From: Rossellomorea sp036867415
GTDB taxonomy: Bacteria; Bacillota; Bacilli; Bacillales; Bacillaceae_B
Reading direction: 5' to 3'
Length of the DNA stretch: 64,000 nt
Assembly: GCF_036867415.1 (NCBI RefSeq)
Contig: NZ_JBAJHU010000003.1
Coordinates: forward strand, 62,001-126,000
The translations under genes and the position numbers were made by a program. Below, piece by piece: positions 58,156-64,000 of the stretch; the first letter of the stretch is position 1, and every line of letters starts with the position of its first letter. A model generated the notes under the pieces. The model saw only the letters and a program-made list of their open reading frames with translations. It searched no databases and was not told the DNA's origin.

Positions 58156-59397
58156 ATGAATAACAAACGTGTAGTCATCACAGGGGTAGGAGCTGTAACT
58201 CCGTTAGGAAACACCATCGAATCAACCTGGACAAATATACTTGACGGCAAAACAGGAATCGGACCGCTTACAAGGCTGGACGCGGATGAATATCCCGCAA
58301 AGGTTGCAGCAGAGTTAAAAGATTTCGATATCGAAGAATATGTAGAGCGCAAAGAAGCCCGGAAGATGGATCGCTTCACCCATTATGCTGTGGCTGCTTC
58401 TATGATGGCAGTGAAAGATTCCAAATTAGAAATAACAGAGGAAAATGCACCCCGGGTAGGAGTCTGGATCGGTTCTGGAATCGGTGGGATGGAGACGTTT
58501 GAAAACCAGTACGAAACGTTTCAGAAACGAGGATACCGCCGTGTGAGTCCATTCTTTGTACCGATGATCATTCCTGACATGGCTACTGGACAAGTGTCCA
58601 TTATGCTTGGGGCTAAAGGAGTGAATTCTTGTACGGTGACAGCTTGTGCCACTGGTACGAATTCAATCGGTGACGCTTTCAAAGTCATTCAGCGGGGAGA
58701 TGCAGATGTCATGATTTCAGGGGGGGCAGAAGCTCCCATTACTAAAATGTCTGTCGCAGGATTCTGTGCAAATACAGCACTTTCAACAAACACAGATCCT
58801 GAAAAAGCTTCACGTCCATTCGATGCCAACCGTGACGGCTTCGTAATGGGTGAAGGTGCAGGGGTGGTCGTTCTGGAGGAACTGGAACATGCATTAAGGC
58901 GAGGTGCACCAATTTATGCTGAAGTGGTTGGATACGGAAGCACTGGAGATGCCCATCATATCACTGCTCCTGCACCAGCCGGTGAAGGCGGGGCCAGAGC
59001 GATGAAAATGGCACTGGAAGATGGAGGGGTACGTCCGGAGGATATGGATTACATCAATGCTCATGGAACCAGTACTCCCTATAATGATAAATTTGAAACA
59101 ATGGCAGTCAAAGAGGTTTTTGGAGATCATGCCTATAAACTTGCAATGAGTTCAACCAAGTCGATGACCGGCCACCTTTTGGGAGCTGCAGGGGGAGTGG
59201 AAGCGATTTTTACAGTTCTAGCGATGCAGGACGGCATTCTTCCGCCGACCATCAATCTTGATACACCAGATCCCGATTGTGACCTGGACTACGTAGCAAA
59301 CAAAGCAAGAAAACGAGAAGTTAATGTGGCAATGAGTAACTCATTGGGATTCGGCGGCCACAATGCAACACTTGTGTTCAAAAAATATACGAACTAA
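58156..59397 (+). CDS. fabF: 3-oxoacyl-ACP synthase II FabF
   Basis: A 413-residue KAS II with Cys164 in TACATGTNS, and histidines in NAHGTSTPYND and GHLLGAAGG. It elongates acyl-ACP with malonyl-ACP and sets chain length at low temperature. The ATG at 58156 follows AAAGGAG; the ATG at 58147 lies within that spacing. Starts 47 bp after fabH and ends in a strong terminator. Confidence 0.93.
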   Translation: MNNKRVVITGVGAVTPLGNTIESTWTNILDGKTGIGPLTRLDADEYPAKVAAELKDFDIEEYVERKEARKMDRFTHYAVAASMMAVKDSKLEITEENAPRVGVWIGSGIGGMETFENQYETFQKRGYRRVSPFFVPMIIPDMATGQVSIMLGAKGVNSCTVTACATGTNSIGDAFKVIQRGDADVMISGGAEAPITKMSVAGFCANTALSTNTDPEKASRPFDANRDGFVMGEGAGVVVLEELEHALRRGAPIYAEVVGYGSTGDAHHITAPAPAGEGGARAMKMALEDGGVRPEDMDYINAHGTSTPYNDKFETMAVKEVFGDHAYKLAMSSTKSMTGHLLGAAGGVEAIFTVLAMQDGILPPTINLDTPDPDCDLDYVANKARKREVNVAMSNSLGFGGHNATLVFKKYTN

Positions 59398-59417
59398 AGA
59401 GATCGTATTTTAGAGGG

Positions 59418-59456
59418 AGAGCGTACAATGATCAATGATCATTGTACGCTCTTTTG
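59418..59456 (+). terminator. Terminator of fabH-fabF
   Basis: AGAGCGTACAATGAT / ATCATTGTACGCTCT perfect 15-bp stem, loop CAATG, then TTT. Confidence 0.85.
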
Positions 59457-59617
59457 CGTGTGTATGTAGTATCGGAAGTTATTGAACAGGTTTCTCACAA
59501 TACAGCCAGGCAAGTAGTAAATTCTTTCGCACTGCTCAAATATAGTCCCAACCATCTTTCATTACTAAACCCTCTAATCACTCCATATACATGTAAAAAA
59601 GAGAAAGAGGGATGCAG

Positions 59618-60412
59618 GTGACGATTGCTCCTACCCGTGAATGGCTGACGGAATCGATGGATAATCCTTTAGAAATCCTGAATAAGACAAAACAAGGAAA
59701 AAAGGACACTGAATCTTTGTATAGATATTTAATAAAGCATGGTATGTACCGCCCATCACCTGCTGCGAGAATGATATTTCAATCAATGAAAGAAAAAGAG
59801 ATCTGGGATTTCTTCACAAAGTTGGAAAAGAAATATAGAAATAAGTGGAAAGGACCAAATGTTCCGGTATATCTACTGCCCATCCATGAGAACCGGGGAT
59901 GGTTCCAATCATCGATGAAAAAATCCGGTGTCTGCTTTAAAGACGAAATTTATTTATTCCTTAAAGATGTGGAAGACAAGAAAGAGTATGAGGCATTATT
60001 TGCCCATGAATATCATCATTGTGTGAGAATGGCAAAGTTAAACAAAAAGGATGAAGATTATACACTTTTGGATTCAATCGTCTTTGAGGGATTAGCAGAA
60101 TATGCGGTCAAGGAGTACTGCGGAGAAAAATATGTGGCTTCCTGGACCACAGCATACGAACGGGAAACAATGTCTCAATACTTCAAGAAATGGATTAAAC
60201 CGAATTTGAAGATTACAAGAATTAATCCGCTGCATGATCAATTACTGCTTGGACAAAAAAACTTTCCGAAAATGCTTGGGTATGCAGCAGGCTATTATTT
60301 AGTTGAGCAATTAACAAAAAGTAAAAAAGCACCTACAATCGGCCTTATCGGAAAACCATCCACCTATTTCCTGCCTGATGGAAACAGTACCGGGGATAAA
60401 AAGCAGAACTAA
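59618..60412 (+). CDS. yjaZ: YjaZ-like zinc-protease-fold protein (DUF2268)
   Basis: A 264-residue cytosolic protein with a zinc motif HEYHH (ALFAHEYHHCVRMAK, about residue 130) and a following FEGLAEYAVKEYCG that supplies the glutamate, as in DUF2268. Peptidase activity is assumed, substrate unknown. GTG at 59618 is favoured by spacing from AGAGGG; the ATG at 59612 is nearly adjacent to it. Position after fabF agrees with yjaZ. Confidence 0.78.
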   Translation: MTIAPTREWLTESMDNPLEILNKTKQGKKDTESLYRYLIKHGMYRPSPAARMIFQSMKEKEIWDFFTKLEKKYRNKWKGPNVPVYLLPIHENRGWFQSSMKKSGVCFKDEIYLFLKDVEDKKEYEALFAHEYHHCVRMAKLNKKDEDYTLLDSIVFEGLAEYAVKEYCGEKYVASWTTAYERETMSQYFKKWIKPNLKITRINPLHDQLLLGQKNFPKMLGYAAGYYLVEQLTKSKKAPTIGLIGKPSTYFLPDGNSTGDKKQN

Positions 60413-60501
60413 TCAATACATCCAAATTCGTCATATCTCCGGTCCTTCTTCATAAACTATAGTATAAATGGACAAGCAAAAAGAGGGTAGAGGCGGAAGG
60501 C

Positions 60502-60723
60502 ATGGTGTTACGTATGTTCGCATTATTTGTTGGTTTTGGACTGGCTGTGTCCGGAGGAATCAGTCTGATCATTTACTTGAACCTACTCACAACAGGGATG
60601 ACCATTATTGAATACCTGCAATTTATCAGTACACGTGTGGAATGTTATCTATTCCTTGTAGGCATCCTCATCATCACCTTAACAATCTATTTTCCTCGCA
60701 GAAAAAATAATGACTATCTATAA
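60502..60723 (+). CDS. Small two-helix membrane protein, unrecognised
   Basis: A 73-residue protein with two hydrophobic helices (FALFVGFGLAVSGGISLIIYL and CYLFLVGILIITLTIYF) and a basic end PRRKNNDYL. GGCGGAAGG precedes the ATG. It lies between yjaZ and yjbA, 83 bp before the latter. I do not recognise the family. Confidence 0.65.
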   Translation: MVLRMFALFVGFGLAVSGGISLIIYLNLLTTGMTIIEYLQFISTRVECYLFLVGILIITLTIYFPRRKNNDYL

Positions 60724-60806
60724 AAGGTACGGATTCAGGAATATTTTTACTCTTATCTGCCTATACTGATTGACAAATAAGATTGTAGCAAAGCGAGGGG
60801 TCAATC

Positions 60807-61556
60807 ATGTTATATCTTCATGATGTATGGGTCAATTGGTTCGAAGGAGAAGAAAATGGATATAATGTCTGTCATTTTCACGAATGGAGAAAAGAAGATG
60901 TCATTGAGTTATTAGATCAAGTTCCTTTAATGAGAGTAGACAACGCCATATTTCATTACATCGAGAATGATTTATCAGAATTACCTCAACAACTTCTGAA
61001 TGATGTTTATCAAAAAGCTTACTTGCGAAAGAATCACGAACGAATCCAGCTTGACTATTGTTTTATTGTCACAGATGGGACAGGCATATTGGCTGTAGAT
61101 ACGATAGGATATACCGTACCAATCCGGAAAAGCAGGCTAATCCCAAGACAGGAACAGCTCGTTTATGAAATGGTGGAAGGACATGAAGCGGTACAGTATA
61201 GTTTGGTCCAAGATCCCAAACCGGAAAATGCTTATCATATACTATCCCCAAGCCCCCATATGATGAACGGTTTGACCAGGAAGGAAAGACAGTTAAAACA
61301 GCTGTTGTTTATGGCACTTGATCAACTTCATGGTTCCAGGAACACGGCAGAAATCAGATACTGGTACACAGAGTGGGCACCCGAACAGTACAGAGTCATT
61401 CAGGATATGGATTTTGAAGATGTCTGGAACATGCTCTATGAAGAAACAAAGTATGGATGGTCAAATAAACATCTCACACTTTGTGAAAACCTGATTAAAG
61501 GTCAGCCTTTCTTTGAAAAGCTGTGGGAAGTGGAAAACCGCCCGAAAGTGAATTGA
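60807..61556 (+). CDS. yjbA: YjbA/UPF0736 conserved protein
   Basis: A 249-residue acidic cytosolic protein, MLYLHDVWVNWFEGEENGYNVCHFHEW..., which matches YjbA in start, length and position before trpS. No catalytic motif or membrane segment seen; function unknown. ATG at 60807 after AGCGAGGGG. Followed by two hairpins. Confidence 0.82.
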   Translation: MLYLHDVWVNWFEGEENGYNVCHFHEWRKEDVIELLDQVPLMRVDNAIFHYIENDLSELPQQLLNDVYQKAYLRKNHERIQLDYCFIVTDGTGILAVDTIGYTVPIRKSRLIPRQEQLVYEMVEGHEAVQYSLVQDPKPENAYHILSPSPHMMNGLTRKERQLKQLLFMALDQLHGSRNTAEIRYWYTEWAPEQYRVIQDMDFEDVWNMLYEETKYGWSNKHLTLCENLIKGQPFFEKLWEVENRPKVN

Positions 61557-61558
61557 CA

Positions 61559-61594
61559 AATGAACGATGAGCCAAAAGTGGCTCATCGTTCATT
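61559..61594 (+). terminator. First hairpin after yjbA
   Basis: AATGAACGATGAGCC / GGCTCATCGTTCATT, perfect 15-bp stem overlapping the yjbA end, with weak T tract. Confidence 0.7.
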
Positions 61595-61600
61595 GTAATA

Positions 61601-61634
61601 AAAAATCCTGGACTCTGCTGAGTCCAGGATTTTT
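61601..61634. terminator. Second, bidirectional hairpin between yjbA and trpS
   Basis: AAAAATCCTGGACTC / GAGTCCAGGATTTTT, loop TGCT; functions for both convergent genes. Confidence 0.85.
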
Positions 61635-61636
61635 CA

Positions 61637-62635
61637 TTATTTTCTTTTTCTCTCTTTACGTCCCAAACCCATTGCTTTTTCCATTTTCTTTAGCATTTTG
61701 TCCGCTGCACGATTCGCTTTTTCAGCACCGCGGTCGAGGATATCCTCTAATTCATCTGAGTCAATCAATTCATTATATCGATCCTGTATGGGTTTAATGG
61801 CATTTACGACCACTTGGGCCAAGTCCCCTTTGAAGTCCCCATAGCCTTTCCCTTCATATCTTTGTTCAAGTTCTTCTACTGAAGAACCCTCCAGGATTGA
61901 ATATATGGATAACAGGTTGGAAACGCCGGGCTTGTTTTCTTTATCGTACTTTACCAGTCCGTCAGAATCCGTCACCGCACTTTTGATTTTCTTTTCTATT
62001 TGTTTAGGATCATCCAATAATGTGATGAATGCTTTCTGATTTGCGTCGGATTTACTCATTTTCTTTAAGGGGTCCTGCAGTGACATGACGCGTGCACCGA
62101 CTTTAGGGATTCTCACTTCCGGAACAGTAAAGATATCGTTGTATTTATTGTTGAAACGCTCAGCAAGGTTCCTTGTCAACTCGAGATGTTGTTTTTGGTC
62201 TTCCCCCACAGGCACCAGATCTGTTTTATATAAAAGGATATCCGCAGCCATTAGCGGGGGATAGGTCAACAGCCCTGCAGATACTGCTTCTTTTCCGTGG
62301 GATTTATCCTTGAACTGTGTCATTCTTTCGAGTTCACCTATATATGTAACACATTGCAGGATCCATCCTGCCTGTGCGTGAGCTGGCACCTCCGATTGAA
62401 TGAACAGAGTGGATTTCTCCGGATCGATTCCGCAGGCGATATAAAGGGCTGCTAAGCTCTTTATGTTTTTGCGGAGTTCCGTTTTATCCTGCTGTACCGT
62501 TATCGCATGCTGATCTACGACGCAGAAATAACAGTTATATTCATTTTGCAGCTCTGTAAACTGCTTCATTGCCCCGATGTAATTTCCGAGAGTAATTGTC
62601 CCGCTTGGCTGAATTCCGCTAAAAATAGTCTTCAT
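61637..62635 (-). CDS. trpS: Tryptophanyl-tRNA synthetase TrpS
   Basis: A 332-residue class Ic synthetase with the HIGH-type motif PSGTITLGNYIGA (residues about 10-22) and KMSKS (LKKMSKSDANQ, about 195). It charges tRNA-Trp. ATG at 62635 follows AGGAGGATAA. Expression is governed by the T-box leader upstream. The C-terminus is rich in lysine and arginine (GLGRKERKRK). Confidence 0.93.
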   Translation of the reverse strand: MKTIFSGIQPSGTITLGNYIGAMKQFTELQNEYNCYFCVVDQHAITVQQDKTELRKNIKSLAALYIACGIDPEKSTLFIQSEVPAHAQAGWILQCVTYIGELERMTQFKDKSHGKEAVSAGLLTYPPLMAADILLYKTDLVPVGEDQKQHLELTRNLAERFNNKYNDIFTVPEVRIPKVGARVMSLQDPLKKMSKSDANQKAFITLLDDPKQIEKKIKSAVTDSDGLVKYDKENKPGVSNLLSIYSILEGSSVEELEQRYEGKGYGDFKGDLAQVVVNAIKPIQDRYNELIDSDELEDILDRGAEKANRAADKMLKKMEKAMGLGRKERKRK

Positions 62636-62662
62636 TGTTTATCCTCCTGTAAATACACAAAA

Positions 62663-62937
62663 TAAAAACCCACTCATCCTTATAATATAGGGACGAATGG
62701 GATAAGTTCCGCGGTGCCACCCTAAGTACTCAATAAAAAGTGAGTCAGCTTAGTCCACACACTCGGTATGGAACCTCTGTAACGTGAGGTGAATACGTTA
62801 TCCGCTACTGTATTCTTCACAAATAAGGCTCGGAAGTCCATTCCCTAAATGGTGATTGCTTGTTCACACCAGCCACAAGCTCTCTTTGAATCATTCCACA
62901 TAGCTACTACTCTTCGTCAGCACCAAGGTATATTGGT
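62663..62937 (-). promoter_or_regulatory. T-box riboswitch leader of trpS
   Basis: On the minus strand the leader contains the T-box sequence AGGGTGGCACCGCGG (62723-62709), which binds the tRNA acceptor end, followed by a terminator hairpin CCCATTCGTCC / GGATGAGTGGG with a T run (62702-62659). A UGG triplet in GAATGGACTTC (62840-62838) is a fitting tryptophan specifier. Uncharged tRNA-Trp should stabilise the antiterminator. Confidence 0.9.
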
Positions 62938-62943
62938 AACTTT

Positions 62944-62972
62944 ATTATATTGAATTAGCAGTGCTAATTCAA
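62944..62972 (-). promoter_or_regulatory. trpS promoter containing a 23-bp perfect palindrome
   Basis: TTGAAT (62972-62967), 17-bp spacer, TATAAT (62949-62944) on the minus strand. The whole -35 and spacer form a palindrome, TTGAATTAGCA-C-TGCTAATTCAA (62950-62972), which also overlaps the stop codon of the DUF3899 gene. Confidence 0.7.
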
Positions 62973-63352
62973 GTATAGATGATATAGGACAGGACCAGTG
63001 AAATGATGAGCATGGAACTTCCAATAATAAGAAGGGTACTGGTAATTTTAAATGATCGGATCACTGTGAATTCCTCGTGAGCATCCTTCGTTTCATCAAT
63101 ATCATCAAATTGTGAGAGGTATTTCCCTTGTACAGTGCTTCTGCGAAATCTCTTCAATGAATAGACGATTCCGTTAAAGAACCCCTTTTGAAAAATATAT
63201 AAGAAAGCACCAAGTACTAAATAGATCATTCCTGCGATAAATAGACTGTTGAGAAGGGAAATAATGAGCGGATTACCCTGAACGAGCGAATAAACCAGGG
63301 AAACGATAATAATGGCGACCGCAATCAAATAAATAGAAAGTGAACGTTTCAT
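62969..63352 (-). CDS. DUF3899 membrane protein
   Basis: A 127-residue protein with three to four hydrophobic segments: two near the start (YLIAVAIIIVSLVYSLV, LFIAGMIYLVLGAFLYIFQ), a basic loop (YSLKRFRRSTVQGKY) and a C-terminal one (STLLIIGSSMLIISLVLSYII). The pattern corresponds to DUF3899, found beside trpS in Bacillaceae. Function unknown. Its stop lies inside the trpS promoter. Confidence 0.7.
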   Translation of the reverse strand: MKRSLSIYLIAVAIIIVSLVYSLVQGNPLIISLLNSLFIAGMIYLVLGAFLYIFQKGFFNGIVYSLKRFRRSTVQGKYLSQFDDIDETKDAHEEFTVIRSFKITSTLLIIGSSMLIISLVLSYIIYT

Positions 63353-63939
63353 AATACTCCTTTATCCATTTTACAGGCTTGTTGAAATGAGGCTGGTGAA
63401 AATAGTATGTCCATTATAAAACCAAACAACAAGTGTCATTTAAGCCTTTTAATAAGAAGTATACAGGAACAGGCCTATACATTTCAATTGCATTTAATAT
63501 ATATACATCACCTTGAGTGCTGTTCAATCCAAGAAGACAATCTTCCTTGATTTGTGTACAACATTGGGGATAGTAGAATTCTTCACCTGCATATATAACT
63601 GTAATATTTGTTGCCGAGTAAATAAAGAAACATCATAATTTATAAATATAATAGTAGAAACTCTCAATCTATTTATGATTAAGATGCAAATATTAACTCA
63701 GGAAATAAAAGAAAGCGTTTCATTGTAACAATTGTAATAGGACGAACACCCTAAAAAACTGGTGATAAACCTTATTATATCAATGTTTTAGCACCTATTT
63801 ACCTAGTAATCTGATAATTTTGCAAAAAAACTGTTAAATTAATATTGCAAAAATTTCTCTATCATGTATAATAAGTAACAAATCTTCTGAAAATTAGAAG
63901 ATAAATAAATATGAGATTTACGAGGAGGTCAATTTCAAG
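63353..63939. other. 587-bp AT-rich non-coding region before oppA
   Basis: No gene seen on either strand. It contains a promoter at 63845-63872 (next entry), a GAAAGCGTTTCA element at 63712-63723 resembling but not fitting a cre site, and a short hairpin ATCTTCT / AGAAGAT (63882-63902) in the leader. Confidence 0.5.
63845..63872 (+). promoter_or_regulatory. Promoter of oppA
   Basis: TTGCAA (63845-63850), 16-bp spacer, TATAAT (63867-63872), 67 bp before the start codon. Confidence 0.6.
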
Positions 63940-64000
63940 ATGAAGAAAAAGTTTTCATTCTTGCTGGTTCTTCTTCTGGCTCTAAGTACTTTCCTGGCTG
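63940..64000 (+). CDS. Start of exported protein, probably OppA-type peptide-binding lipoprotein (cut by window)
   Basis: Only about 20 codons are present: MKKKFSFLLVLLLALSTFLA, a signal peptide with basic start and leucine-rich core, after GAGGAGGTC. Its place beyond trpS corresponds to oppA of B. subtilis; the sequence alone shows only export. Confidence 0.55.
   Translation, partial: MKKKFSFLLVLLLALSTFLA

Noticed and set aside
63708..63724. cre site before oppA (GAAAGCGTTTCA)
   Set aside because: The two halves are one base too close for TGNAANCGNWNNCA and several fixed positions fail.

Overview
The window looks like an ordinary chromosomal segment of a spore-forming, naturally competence-equipped member of the Bacillaceae. 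The evidence is the gerP spore-coat operon, asnO, comK, med-comZ, addAB, fabH-fabF and trpS, in an order that largely follows the Bacillus subtilis yhf-yhj-yis-yit-yja-yjb map as I remember it. The presence of clpB, which B. subtilis lacks, and an inserted set of accessory genes argue against B. subtilis itself. A related marine or soil genus such as Rossellomorea is possible but cannot be fixed from the sequence. I see no rRNA, tRNA, CRISPR array, insertion sequence or prophage.

Layout. 1-6.9 kb: end of a yhfN-type M48 protease, a DUF421 membrane protein, yhzC, the competence master regulator comK, yhjD, an S9 peptidase, and a yhjE-sipV pair (DedA protein and signal peptidase I). 7.1-11.5 kb: an accessory block with an SDR/thiolase pair, a secreted endonuclease, a 20-bp-period repeat array and a GNAT acetyltransferase. 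11.8-19 kb: addB-addA recombination helicase-nuclease. 19-21.2 kb: gerPA-PF on the minus strand behind a sigma-K-type promoter. 21.3-29.6 kb: DUF418 protein, yisK, yisL, a large FIST-PAS-GGDEF-EAL protein with a broken GGDEF motif, yisN and asnO. 29.7-33 kb: glnK-amtB (nitrogen) and a MATE exporter. 33-41.5 kb: a maltodextrin locus (intracellular maltogenic amylase, ABC importer, membrane-anchored alpha-amylase, LacI regulator). 41.6-50.9 kb: general-stress-like SDR, CoA-disulfide-reductase-like enzyme, yajQ/yitK, degV/yitS, yitT, two tiny genes, yitU, yitV, yitW, uppP, yjzC. 51-57 kb: clpB, yjzD, yjaU, yjaV, med, comZ. 57-64 kb: fabH-fabF, yjaZ, yjbA, T-box-controlled trpS, a DUF3899 protein and the first codons of a peptide-binding lipoprotein (oppA position).

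Regulation can be read unusually well. There is a CtsR operator at clpB, a FapR operator at fabH, two GlnR/TnrA-like boxes at glnK, a T-box at trpS, a sigma-K promoter at gerP, a ComK box at comK, CcpA/LacI-type operators in the maltodextrin locus, and a possible sigma-B promoter at the stress SDR. The observations I find least explained are: a seven-unit array of exactly 20-bp period with an ATTGCGC core; a 23-bp perfect palindrome lying inside the trpS promoter; a 17-bp palindrome over the maltogenic-amylase promoter; a 10-10-10 inverted repeat between uppP and yjzC; and small unlisted genes of 43 and 50 codons.
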